Source: Candidatus Mediterraneibacter pullicola (GTDB lineage Bacteria; Bacillota; Clostridia; Lachnospirales; Lachnospiraceae). Taken from it: a stretch of DNA of 64,000 nucleotides. Position 1 is the first letter of the stretch. Every line of letters begins with the position of its first letter. Both the position numbers and the translations under genes were made by a program. The notes under the pieces are model-generated. The model searched no databases. It was given only the letters and a program-made list of their open reading frames with translations, and was not told where the DNA came from. The DNA lies in NCBI GenBank assembly GCA_019117065.1, contig DXAK01000045.1, positions 62,001 through 126,000 on the forward strand. Direction: 5' to 3'. Below, piece by piece: positions 1 through 7,510 of this stretch.

Positions 1-457
1 GATGGCTAAGGCTGATAAGTACGCAGAGGAAGCTAATGTGAAAGGTATCCGCAACCTGAACTTCCTTGAGATGGGTGTTCTTGGATGCCTCTTCGGTATT
101 CTGGCTGTAGCAGGTCTGTACGGCGGTTCTGCTCTCGGAAACACATTGCAGGATTTCTCCTACCAGTTCTCATGGGTAATGGCTGGTCTGGACGCAGCAG
201 GCGGAGCTATGAAGTTCGTTGGATTCGCTATCCTGATGAAGGTTATGATGTCCAACGAGATGTGGGGATTCCTTCTGGCAGGTTTCGTTATGGCACTGCT
301 TTGCAGCGCAAACGCGACAACTTCAGGAGCAACTCTGATCCTGTGTGCATTCGTAGGTGTTGCTATTGCAATCTATGACTTCTCAACACAGACAAAGATC
401 AAACAGAACGCAGGCGCAGGCGCCGGCTTTGTAGGAGGTGACCAGGATGGCATATAA
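1..457 (+). CDS. PTS mannose/sorbose-family EIIC, C-terminal part (cut by window edge)
   Basis: This is the membrane channel subunit of a mannose-family phosphotransferase system, which moves the sugar across the membrane while EIIB phosphorylates it. Only about 151 residues are visible, against roughly 260 for the family, because the gene begins before the window; the ATG at base 2 is an internal methionine, not the start. The visible part has the NVKGI loop followed by about four hydrophobic segments, then a Gly/Ala-rich tail. The stop overlaps the EIID start by 11 bases, so EIIC and EIID are translationally coupled. The downstream AgaS suggests an N-acetylgalactosamine or galactosamine substrate; the substrate is inferred, the family is clear. 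Confidence 0.9.
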   Translation, partial: MAKADKYAEEANVKGIRNLNFLEMGVLGCLFGILAVAGLYGGSALGNTLQDFSYQFSWVMAGLDAAGGAMKFVGFAILMKVMMSNEMWGFLLAGFVMALLCSANATTSGATLILCAFVGVAIAIYDFSTQTKIKQNAGAGAGFVGGDQDGI

Positions 458-1367
458 TATTCCAGATAAATATCAGGATCTGACTCCGGCACCGCAGCTG
501 GATAAGAAGACGTTAAATAAGATGGTTTGGCTGTCCTGTTTCTTACAGGCATCCTTCAACTATGAGAGAATGCAGGCTTGTGGATGGCTTTGGAGCATGC
601 TTCCGGGTCTTCAGAAAATACATACAAACAAAGAAGACTTAAAGGCTTCCATGGCGCACAACCTTGATTTCTTGAACACTCACCCGTTCCTTGTGACATT
701 CGTAATGGGTATTGTTCTTTCACTTGAGCAGAACAAGGCTGATACACAGACGATCCGTTCCGTACGTATCTCCGCGGCAGGTCCGTTGGGTGGTATCGGT
801 GACGCACTGTTTTGGCTGACACTTGTTCCGATCACAGCAGGACTTACGGCGAACATGGCAATGGAAGGACAGATCATCGGTGCGATCCTCTTCCTTATTA
901 TCTTCAATGCAGTTCAGTTTATTGTTCGCTTCGGACTTATGTATTGGTCTTATGGACTTGGAACAAAAGCTGTTACTCTTCTTACATCTAATGCAAAAGA
1001 GTTTACACGTGCGGCAAGCATCCTTGGTATCTTCGTAGTTGGTGGTCTTATCGCAAACTACGGCGGTACAACAGTTCGTATGATCGTTGGTGATACACAG
1101 ATCAATATTCAGGGTCTGCTTGACGGCGTTCTGCCGAAGCTGATTCCGCTTCTGATCACACTTGGCATTTATGCGCTGATCAAGAAGGGCTGGACACCGG
1201 TTAGATGTATCATCCTCATTCTCGTAGTAGGTATTGTGGGTTGTGCATTCGGTATCTGGTCTGGTAACTCTCAGGCTATGGACGCAGACGGCAACACACT
1301 TCCGGGAGGATATACACCGCTTGTTGAGTGGTATGAGTACCCGGTTCCGGAAGAGACAGCTGAGTAA
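447..1367 (+). CDS. PTS mannose-family EIID
   Basis: This is the second membrane subunit of the mannose-family permease, forming the EIIC-EIID complex. The family signatures are plain: FLNTHPFL near residue 75 and GPLGGIGDALFW near residue 113, with several C-terminal membrane helices. The product is 306 aa. I chose ATG 447 rather than the in-frame GTG at 438 because a strong GTAGGAGGTG ribosome binding site (431-440) sits seven bases before it and would otherwise lie inside the gene. The start overlaps the end of EIIC. Two hairpins follow the stop before the next gene, which may lower expression of the rest of the operon. Confidence 0.95.
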   Translation: MAYNIPDKYQDLTPAPQLDKKTLNKMVWLSCFLQASFNYERMQACGWLWSMLPGLQKIHTNKEDLKASMAHNLDFLNTHPFLVTFVMGIVLSLEQNKADTQTIRSVRISAAGPLGGIGDALFWLTLVPITAGLTANMAMEGQIIGAILFLIIFNAVQFIVRFGLMYWSYGLGTKAVTLLTSNAKEFTRAASILGIFVVGGLIANYGGTTVRMIVGDTQINIQGLLDGVLPKLIPLLITLGIYALIKKGWTPVRCIILILVVGIVGCAFGIWSGNSQAMDADGNTLPGGYTPLVEWYEYPVPEETAE

Positions 1368-1384
1368 GCTGTAAATGAATAAAC

Positions 1385-1441
1385 CTTTGACATATGATGC
1401 GTCAAAGAGAATGAGGGGAGGGATCTTTATCCCCCCCTCAT
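1385..1441 (+). terminator. Tandem hairpins after EIID, possible partial terminator
   Basis: CTTTGAC (1385-1391) pairs with GTCAAAG (1401-1407). A second, GC-rich stem, 1411-1424 with 1429-1441, has one bulged A. Only a weak T stretch follows, so this looks like an mRNA processing or stabilising element, or a leaky terminator, inside the PTS operon. Confidence 0.5.
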
Positions 1442-1471
1442 CTTAATCTATAAGAGAAATCAGGTGGCTAT

Positions 1472-2119
1472 TTGAATCCTATAACACTTACGATAATTTT
1501 AATTGCTGTCATAGGTTATTTGATCTTTCAGGGGATAAAGAATTTTCAGCTGCACAGCATGAACAATGCCCTGAAAAATAAGGACAGCGGAACAGTTGCA
1601 AAAATAGCGGATATGCCGGTATCCAGACGGGTCATGGGAGAGTATGTGTGTGATTTGTACAAGCTGCGTGCATACTATATTGCCGGAGATACGGAAAATT
1701 TCGAGCAGATGCTTCTCCACATGGCGGATACGGAGTATTCTCAGAAAGATGGTAAGAAAAGCTTTCTGGAGACATACTTCCATACTTTCTTGATCAAAGG
1801 AAACAGGAAGTATGCAGACTGGCTCTTAAAAGAGATTAGAAAATCAGACGATGCGGTATTTATACAGTATTGCGAGCAATCGTATGCGGTCATGCTGGAG
1901 GAGAGGAACGACCTGATCGACGAGATGGTAGAAGCTGTCAATTCTAAACGCTATTATGGATTTGCGCTGGGCGCGATTCTATACATGATTGCAATACAGT
2001 ATTCCCGCATGGGAGATGATAAGAACGCACTTGAGTATATGCACAGTGCAAAGGCATGTCTGCATCCGAGAGCGGTCTATATGCCGGTTGTAGACAAGTA
2101 TCTTAGAGAAGCAGAGTAA
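1472..2119 (+). CDS. Unknown membrane-anchored helical-repeat protein in the PTS operon
   Basis: I do not recognise this 215-residue protein. It has one N-terminal hydrophobic segment (about residues 3-20) and then a soluble, helix-rich region with regular aromatic and charged spacing (KLRAYYIAGDTENF, YSRMGDDKNALEYM) that resembles tetratricopeptide-like repeats. The likely start is TTG at 1472, preceded by CAGGTGG; there is no in-frame ATG close by. It sits between EIID and EIIA on the same strand. A repeat protein tethered at the membrane could act as a scaffold or regulator of the permease, but that is inference from position only. Confidence 0.7.
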   Translation: MNPITLTIILIAVIGYLIFQGIKNFQLHSMNNALKNKDSGTVAKIADMPVSRRVMGEYVCDLYKLRAYYIAGDTENFEQMLLHMADTEYSQKDGKKSFLETYFHTFLIKGNRKYADWLLKEIRKSDDAVFIQYCEQSYAVMLEERNDLIDEMVEAVNSKRYYGFALGAILYMIAIQYSRMGDDKNALEYMHSAKACLHPRAVYMPVVDKYLREAE

Positions 2120-2156
2120 ATCTCGGAGAAACAGGATTATTAAGAGGAGAAATATC

Positions 2157-2585
2157 ATGATTGGATTATTAGTAACAGGACATGCAAATTTCGGATCTGG
2201 AATCACAAGTTCCGTAAACCTGATTGCAGGTGAGCAGGAAGCATACAAATATGTAGATTTTCTTCCGACATACAGTACGGAAGATCTGACAGTTGAGATC
2301 ACAAAGGCGCTGGATGAACTTAAGGATTGTGAAGGAATAATCATATTCACGGACCTGATGGGAGGTACTCCGTTCAATGTCTCAGCGCAGCTTGGACATG
2401 GAAAAGATAATATCCGTATTGTGGCAGGAACGAATCTCCCAATGCTGGTGGAGATCGTAATGTCGCGCAAATTTATGGACGATCTGGACGGACTGGTAGA
2501 ATCTGTTCTTGAGACAGGAAAAGAGCAGGTGACAAAATACGAATTTAAGCAGGTAGTACAGGAGACACCCGATGACGGAATCTAA
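2157..2585 (+). CDS. PTS mannose-family EIIA
   Basis: This cytoplasmic phosphocarrier takes phosphate from HPr and passes it to EIIB. It has 142 residues, normal for a stand-alone EIIA-Man domain. The phosphorylated histidine is His9 in the VTGHANFGSG motif, and FTDLMGGTPFN near residue 65 is the second family signature. An AAGAGGAGA ribosome binding site lies just upstream of ATG 2157. It belongs to the operon with EIIC and EIID. The EIIB subunit was not found in the window and is probably encoded upstream of it. Confidence 0.95.
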   Translation: MIGLLVTGHANFGSGITSSVNLIAGEQEAYKYVDFLPTYSTEDLTVEITKALDELKDCEGIIIFTDLMGGTPFNVSAQLGHGKDNIRIVAGTNLPMLVEIVMSRKFMDDLDGLVESVLETGKEQVTKYEFKQVVQETPDDGI

Positions 2586-2649
2586 AAATATCTGCATGCG
2601 ATAAATAGGGTAGTTGTTGTACCCAGATATAAGAGAAAGGGGAAAGAAA

Positions 2650-3831
2650 ATGAGTACGATTTTTGGCGTTACTGAGGAAAAAATGAAAGAAACTTCCTCA
2701 ACATTTACTCTTACAGAGATTTATCAGCAGCCTGCCACATGGGAAAAGACATGCAGACAGATTGCTGAGCAAAAGGATGAACTCAAAAAGTTCATTGATC
2801 AGGTTATCACACAGGAAGATTTCGATGTGATCCTGACAGGAGCGGGAACCAGTGAATTTGTCGGAAATGCTCTGTTCCCTCATCTGGCAGAGCTTCTTAA
2901 CCATAAGGCAAAATCTTACGGTACAACAGATATCGTTGCGACGCCGGAAGCATACCTGTCCCGCACAAAGCCGACGCTTCTAATCAGCTTTGGTCGTTCA
3001 GGCAACTCACCGGAATCTGTCGGCGCTGTAGACGCGGCAGAGGCAGTATGTGATAATGTCTATCATCTGTTTGTGACATGTAATAAGAATGGAGCGCTTT
3101 CCAAACGAGCGGATACAACAGAGAATTGCTATGCGATCAATCTTACAGACGAGACGCATGATCAGAGCTTTGCCATGACTTCCAGTTTTTCAAATATGTA
3201 TCTTGCCACATATCTCTGCTTCCATCTGGATGAGCTGGATGATGTGATCGTAAAAGTGAAGAAGATTGCGGCTGCAGGACAGAATTTCTTAGACAGCAAG
3301 TACAGTATTGCCCAAAAGATCGTTGATGAGTATAATTTTGGACGCATTGTTTACCTTGGAAGCAATACTTTGAAGGGAACTTCTCAGGAGTCTGCTCTTA
3401 AGATGCTTGAGCTCACAGCGGGACGTGTTGTCACAATGTATGATACGCCGATGGGATTCCGTCACGGGCCGAAATCTATCGTGGATGACACGACACTCAC
3501 TGTTGTATATTTAAGCGATGATCCATATACAAGACAGTATGAGGTGGATTTGATCAAAGAAATGAGCGGGCAGCGCAAAGGAAACAGGATTGTAGCAGTT
3601 ATGAGTTCTCAGGACGATGAAGTGGCTGCACTTGTGGATTATGCGGTGGTGTATGGTCTTGACAGCGTATCTGAGAATGTGCTTCTTGGATTGGATTATA
3701 TTATGTTTGCCCAGACGCTGGCAGTTTTGAAATCACTGTCTCTGGATATCACTCCGGACAATCCGTGCCCGACAGGAGAGGTAAACAGAGTTGTCAAGGG
3801 TGTGATACTCTACCCGTATACAAGAAAGTAA
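2650..3831 (+). CDS. agaS: AgaS family amino-sugar-6-phosphate deaminase/isomerase (SIS domains)
   Basis: AgaS converts galactosamine-6-phosphate to tagatose-6-phosphate with release of ammonia. The 393-residue protein has two sugar isomerase (SIS) domains: ILTGAGTSEFVG near residue 60 with LLISFGRSGNSPESV near 115, and YLGSNTLKGTSQESALK near 235 followed by FRHGPKSIVDD, features I recognise from E. coli AgaS. ATG 2650 is preferred over an in-frame ATG at 2614, because GAGAAAGGGG sits just before it and the residues between the two are not family-like. It is the best evidence that the upstream PTS handles N-acetylgalactosamine or galactosamine. A fructosamine deglycase is a less likely alternative. 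Confidence 0.9.
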   Translation: MSTIFGVTEEKMKETSSTFTLTEIYQQPATWEKTCRQIAEQKDELKKFIDQVITQEDFDVILTGAGTSEFVGNALFPHLAELLNHKAKSYGTTDIVATPEAYLSRTKPTLLISFGRSGNSPESVGAVDAAEAVCDNVYHLFVTCNKNGALSKRADTTENCYAINLTDETHDQSFAMTSSFSNMYLATYLCFHLDELDDVIVKVKKIAAAGQNFLDSKYSIAQKIVDEYNFGRIVYLGSNTLKGTSQESALKMLELTAGRVVTMYDTPMGFRHGPKSIVDDTTLTVVYLSDDPYTRQYEVDLIKEMSGQRKGNRIVAVMSSQDDEVAALVDYAVVYGLDSVSENVLLGLDYIMFAQTLAVLKSLSLDITPDNPCPTGEVNRVVKGVILYPYTRK

Positions 3832-3845
3832 AACAGACAGAAAGA

Positions 3846-3875
3846 ACATGCTCCTGCCAGCTGGCAGGAGATGTT
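3846..3875 (+). repeat. 20-bp perfect palindrome between agaS and yajC
   Basis: CTCCTGCCAG at 3851-3860 is followed directly by its exact reverse complement CTGGCAGGAG (3861-3870), with flanking AACAT/ATGTT able to extend the stem around a bulge. There is no T run, and the yajC ribosome binding site (AAGGAGG) follows within about ten bases. It is either an mRNA hairpin that tunes yajC translation or stability, or a protein-binding site. Confidence 0.6.
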
Positions 3876-3900
3876 CCCACAAGGAGGATAAATTACAACA

Positions 3901-4182
3901 ATGAATGTTACTGTTATTATATGGACCTGTGTTACGGTCGGAGTTTTAATTGGTATCTGCGCGCTCGTTCTGATCTTTCTTTCCTCAAGGAACATGAAGA
4001 GGAACAGGGAGGCAATGAAAAAGCTTCAGGAGGGGATACAAGTAGGAGCCAGAATTCTGTTTGCCGGAGGTATCTATGGGAAGATCGCCAAGATTAAAGG
4101 GGACGTGATCGACGTAGAGATCAACAAGAGCACAGTGATCCAAATCTCTCGTTACAGCATTCAGGACGTGATATCTGAATAA
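3901..4182 (+). CDS. yajC: YajC-like preprotein translocase accessory protein
   Basis: This 93-residue protein has a single N-terminal membrane helix (about residues 4-28), then a basic segment and a small beta-rich domain with the YajC pattern QEGIQVGARILFAGGIYGKI. YajC associates with SecDF-YidC in bacteria. Here it is the last gene of the amino-sugar PTS operon rather than next to secD/secF. YajC-like genes beside mannose-family PTS genes are known from other Firmicutes sugar loci, so it may serve the PTS membrane complex; that role is inference. The ribosome binding site is AAGGAGG at about 3881. Confidence 0.8.
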   Translation: MNVTVIIWTCVTVGVLIGICALVLIFLSSRNMKRNREAMKKLQEGIQVGARILFAGGIYGKIAKIKGDVIDVEINKSTVIQISRYSIQDVISE

Positions 4183-4192
4183 GGCGAAATAT

Positions 4193-4228
4193 AGGATACA
4201 GGAACAGCGGGCGCTGAACCTGTATCCT
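4193..4228. terminator. Bidirectional terminator between yajC and the araC-type gene
   Basis: AGGATACAGG (4193-4202) pairs with CCTGTATCCT (4219-4228), and the inner loop can pair further (CAGCG/CGCTG). It lies between the convergent ends of yajC and the AraC-family gene and is followed by a short T-containing stretch. Confidence 0.75.
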
Positions 4229-4233
4229 CTCGT

Positions 4234-5418
4234 TTACAGCAGGGACTCTTTAGAGGCTTTCTGTTGATTTTCTGCTATTTTTCTTGAATAAGCACTGGGG
4301 GTAGTGTTAAAATATTTTTTGAAAAGGCGGGAAAAATAATGTATTGAGCTAAACCCCAGCATATATGCGATCTCACTGATCGTGTACTGATCCTGACGGA
4401 TCAGTTCCTTACTCTTCTGCAACTTGATATTGAGCAGATAATTTTTCGGTGAAGTATTTAAGTGGGTTTTGAACAGCGCCTGAAGAGAAGAGCGGGAGAT
4501 GTAAAATTCGTGGCATATCTCCTCGATTGTCACAGGTTCGGTGAGCCGCTTGTTCATGTAGGCGAGTATCTCGGAGAGAAGGTCGTTTCTTCCGGGAGTA
4601 TTATCTGAGATCAGGGTTTTGTGGCTGATCGTCTCATAGAACTGCATGAGCAGGAGAAGGGATTCCTGAAGATAGCAGACCATGAGGGTTTTTGTGTAAT
4701 ATGAATTTTCGCCGCTTTCTATGAGCAGTTTCCACAGGATCTGCTGAAGCTCGCTCGTACAGTGGAAGGTATGGTCTAGGATGTGCAGGGCTTTTCTCTG
4801 ATTTACATCAAAGACCGCTGTCAGATAAGAACAGCCCGGATGGATCTCTATGTCAGCCACCTCAGACCGATAGATAATCAGGTCGTGAGGCTGTAGGGAA
4901 TAATTTCCAGAAGGAAGCTGTATGTCTAGTCCGCCTTCGTACACGTATAAAAGCTCATAGGAACGGTGCGGTGGTTTCTCAAGGCGGCATGGGTTCTCCT
5001 GTCTGGTAAACCAGCAGTCGAAGATTTTCCGCACATGGAAAGGTATGGATACCGGCTGATAGGTGTAGGGAGAGGGCAGAAAAGCGGTCTCAGGTTCAGT
5101 ATCAGGCGTCAGAAGATCCCACGCAAGCGGCGTGGACAGCGGAATCAGATTAAAATACATACCCGCTTTCAGCGTGATGTTCCGCCGTACCGGGAATGTT
5201 TTCAGATCGTTCAGCTCAGGTGAATCTGTGACGAGGATGAGCGCCAGCCCGGCGTGGCATTCAATGTGTACTTCACAGGGAAAGACGAGTAAATGATCTA
5301 TCTTTTTTGAAGAGGATATCATTTCATGGCGGAACAGGCTCCATTTCTGGACGTCAAGCAGTTCGTCATAAAATGTTCCGTATTGCTCAAAACCAGTATC
5401 GTTTGTTTGTTTTGTCAT
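4234..5418 (-). CDS. AraC-family transcriptional regulator with cupin-like sensor domain
   Basis: This 394-residue regulator has a long N-terminal region containing a cupin-like segment (RSYELLYVYEGGLDIQLPSG and PHDLIIYRSEVADIEIHPG, about residues 145-190) and a C-terminal AraC/XylS double helix-turn-helix (about residues 285-385; EEICHEFYISRSSLQALFK and ISEIAYMLGFSSIHYFSRLFKK). Its AATGAATC leader contains AGGAATG before the ATG. It is divergent from nagA and lies at the end of the PTS operon, so it probably senses an amino sugar or its phosphate and controls one or both units. A good sigma-A promoter precedes it. Ligand and direction of control are unknown. Confidence 0.9.
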   Translation of the reverse strand: MTKQTNDTGFEQYGTFYDELLDVQKWSLFRHEMISSSKKIDHLLVFPCEVHIECHAGLALILVTDSPELNDLKTFPVRRNITLKAGMYFNLIPLSTPLAWDLLTPDTEPETAFLPSPYTYQPVSIPFHVRKIFDCWFTRQENPCRLEKPPHRSYELLYVYEGGLDIQLPSGNYSLQPHDLIIYRSEVADIEIHPGCSYLTAVFDVNQRKALHILDHTFHCTSELQQILWKLLIESGENSYYTKTLMVCYLQESLLLLMQFYETISHKTLISDNTPGRNDLLSEILAYMNKRLTEPVTIEEICHEFYISRSSLQALFKTHLNTSPKNYLLNIKLQKSKELIRQDQYTISEIAYMLGFSSIHYFSRLFKKYFNTTPSAYSRKIAENQQKASKESLL

Positions 5419-5463
5419 GATTCATTCCTCACAGTGTGTGCAAAAGTATTTTGTACTTTTTAA

Positions 5464-5492
5464 ATTATATTATAGCTTTTTTAAAAAATCAA
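5464..5492 (-). promoter_or_regulatory. Sigma-A promoter of the araC-type regulator
   Basis: On the minus strand TTGATT (5492-5487) is separated by exactly 17 bases from TATAAT (5469-5464), which predicts a start near 5457 and a leader of about 39 bases. No equally good plus-strand promoter for nagA was found in this very AT-rich gap. Confidence 0.7.
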
Positions 5493-5537
5493 TATATGGG
5501 GCAGTACGATTCCCCAGAAAAGATAGGAGGTATCAAT

Positions 5538-6683
5538 ATGATCATTCAGAGTAAAAAAGTTTGGTTTGCAGATCAGTTTGTGGAAGCCCAGATTGAGGTG
5601 AAAGATGGGAAGATCGTCGATGTGTATGAGTATGGCGCAAAGCCCGTTGATGAAGATTATGGAAGCAACTGGATCCTTCCGGGCTTCATCGATATCCACT
5701 GTCACGGAGCTTACGGATTTGATACAAATGACGCAGAAGAGGAGGGTCTGCGCTACTGGACAAAGAATATCGTATCGGAAGGTGTGACAGCGTTTCTTGC
5801 TACGACCATCACGCAGAGTGAGGAGGTGCTTACTAATGCGCTGAAAAATGTGGCAAAGGTTGTCCGTGAAGGATATGAAGGGGCGGAGATCCTCGGCGTT
5901 CATTTCGAGGGACCGTACCTTGATATGAAATATAAGGGAGCTCAGCCGGAGCAGTATATTGTAAAGCCAACGGTCGAACAGTTTAAGAAGTATCAGGAGG
6001 CTGCGGAAGGGCTGATCAAATACATTACCATGGCGACAGAGCAGGATGATGATTTTGCCCTTACACGTTACTGCGCGGAGAACGGTGTGGTCGTCAGTGT
6101 CGGGCACTCAGCAGCGACGAGCAAGCAGGCGGTTCAGGCCTTTGCTCACGGTGCAAGATCCATGACGCATGTATATAACGGAATGACGCCGTTTAATCAT
6201 AGGGCAAACGGGCTTGTGGGCGCGGCTTATCGTTTAAAGAGCATGTACGGCGAGATCATTTGCGACGGCAACCATTCCACCCCGACGGCTCTTAGAATGT
6301 TCTTTGACGCGAAGGGGCCGCATTACGGCATCATGGTAAGCGATGCCTTGATGGCAAAAGGTTCTCCGGTAGGATCTAAGTTTATATTTGGCGGAAATGA
6401 GATTGAGATCTATGAGGACGGGAGCGCGCATCTAACATCTTCCAAAGGACTGGCAGGCTCCACACTTCGTATCAACGAAGGACTTCGTATTCTTATCGAG
6501 GAAGCTCTCGTGCCGATTGATACAGCCATCAATTCCTGTACAAAGAATCCGGCTGCATGCCTGCATATCGATGACAGGAAAGGTGCGGTCAAGGTCGGGC
6601 TGGATGCGGATCTCGTTGTTTTGGACCGCGATTACAAAGTGCTCCAGACATACTGCATGGGTAAGGCGATGCTCAGAAATTAA
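5538..6683 (+). CDS. nagA: N-acetylglucosamine-6-phosphate deacetylase
   Basis: NagA removes acetate from N-acetylglucosamine-6-phosphate or, in amino-sugar operons, from N-acetylgalactosamine-6-phosphate. The 381-residue amidohydrolase shows every expected catalytic or metal residue: His54 and His56 (DIHCHG), Glu124 (HFEGPY), His190 (VGHSAA), His211 (MTHVYNGM) and Asp269 (MVSDAL). ATG 5538 follows GATAGGAGGT at a good distance; a longer in-frame reading from 5436 would pass through the AT-rich promoter region and is not believed. Between the AgaS operon and the aldolase genes it probably supplies galactosamine-6-phosphate, although a role in N-acetylglucosamine use cannot be excluded. Confidence 0.95.
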   Translation: MIIQSKKVWFADQFVEAQIEVKDGKIVDVYEYGAKPVDEDYGSNWILPGFIDIHCHGAYGFDTNDAEEEGLRYWTKNIVSEGVTAFLATTITQSEEVLTNALKNVAKVVREGYEGAEILGVHFEGPYLDMKYKGAQPEQYIVKPTVEQFKKYQEAAEGLIKYITMATEQDDDFALTRYCAENGVVVSVGHSAATSKQAVQAFAHGARSMTHVYNGMTPFNHRANGLVGAAYRLKSMYGEIICDGNHSTPTALRMFFDAKGPHYGIMVSDALMAKGSPVGSKFIFGGNEIEIYEDGSAHLTSSKGLAGSTLRINEGLRILIEEALVPIDTAINSCTKNPAACLHIDDRKGAVKVGLDADLVVLDRDYKVLQTYCMGKAMLRN

Positions 6684-6715
6684 AAGACAAAACGAAAGAT
6701 GTGGATTAGAAAAAT

Positions 6716-7255
6716 ATGAGTAAAAAGAAAAAAGCAACACCGGTGGAGAAGATCCGCCTGTCAGGAAGAAATATTTATACGGATAAGAAGGGGCGCGTCA
6801 TTTTTTATGACATGCTTACGAAGAGAGGTTATTTAGTTGGCAAGCAGAACGAGAATTCAGCGCTGTTCTATAAAAACCGCTTTGTGGTGATCCTGTTCGC
6901 GGCGATCCTTCTGGGCGGCACGCTGCTGTCCCTGATACAGGCGGTGATCGCATGGGCGGTTATGATGGCTCTTGCAGAGTTTTCCTTCCGAATGTCCTTT
7001 TTAAAGAAGTTAGAGCCGGTCACGGATGTAGATTTTGAGAGAAGAGTCTCCGCGCTTCAGTATATTGTGGAGAATAAGGAAAAGGGAAGAGTAATCGCCC
7101 TGATTGTACTGTACCTGCTTCTGGCAGTCCTTGTGGTGGCTAATGCCTATATAGAGAAATACTCCTTAGGACTGTCCATCTTCAGCGGATGTATTTCACT
7201 GGTGGGTCTGTATTTTGCAGTACTTCACATCATTGCCTTGACAAAAATGAAATAG
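6716..7255 (+). CDS. Small membrane protein of unknown function
   Basis: I do not recognise this 179-residue protein. It begins with a strongly basic stretch (MSKKKKATPVEK), has a short soluble segment, a long hydrophobic region around residues 56-88 that could hold two helices, a charged loop, and two more helices at about 121-141 and 150-175. The start ATG 6716 lies 32 bases after nagA, preceded by GTGGATTAGAAAAAT, a weak ribosome binding site. Base composition matches nagA, so it appears native, in contrast to the AT-rich ABC genes downstream. Co-transcription with nagA is likely. Confidence 0.7.
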   Translation: MSKKKKATPVEKIRLSGRNIYTDKKGRVIFYDMLTKRGYLVGKQNENSALFYKNRFVVILFAAILLGGTLLSLIQAVIAWAVMMALAEFSFRMSFLKKLEPVTDVDFERRVSALQYIVENKEKGRVIALIVLYLLLAVLVVANAYIEKYSLGLSIFSGCISLVGLYFAVLHIIALTKMK

Positions 7256-7510
7256 GAGCTGCGGGGAGAATGGTATAGCAGCCGATAAAGACAGATATCC
7301 CTCATGGACAAGCTTTCGCTTGGGGCGAGATGCAATGGTACGCAGGATCATAAAACGAGATCCAAGTGCCGGCATCTCTCTACTGTCCATTCGGGATACA
7401 GCCTTTCCGGCTGCTTTTCTATTCCCAAGGCTGTTCACCATGGCTATACGCACCTGCGTTGCTCTGCGCGAGAGCATGTTCACGATACTGCTATACAGGA
7501 GAAAATTATA
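7256..7510. other. Structured, GC-richer block with 9-bp inverted-repeat ends
   Basis: This gap holds no believable gene. GTATAGCAG (7273-7281) is exactly complementary to CTGCTATAC (7488-7496), so the ends of a 224-base block can pair. Inside are compact hairpins such as CAAGC-TTTC-GCTTG (about 7309-7322) and GCTCT-GCGCG-AGAGC (7461-7475). Both strands carry long open frames without ribosome binding sites. It is clearly GC-richer than the ABC genes that follow at once. It could be a structured leader RNA, a short non-autonomous mobile element, or the end of a transferred segment. Confidence 0.5.

Noticed and set aside
3851..3870. Perfect 20-bp palindrome as an integration or recombination site
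   Set aside because: No integrase or direct repeats nearby; an operon hairpin is simpler.
5436..5537. Longer NagA starting at 5436
   Set aside because: The extension passes through the AT-rich promoter gap, while ATG 5538 has an ideal ribosome binding site and matches the family start.
7304..7510. N-terminal extension of the ABC ATP-binding protein
   Set aside because: The extra 69 codons lie in the hairpin-rich block, are unlike any ABC ATPase, and a ribosome binding site precedes ATG 7511.
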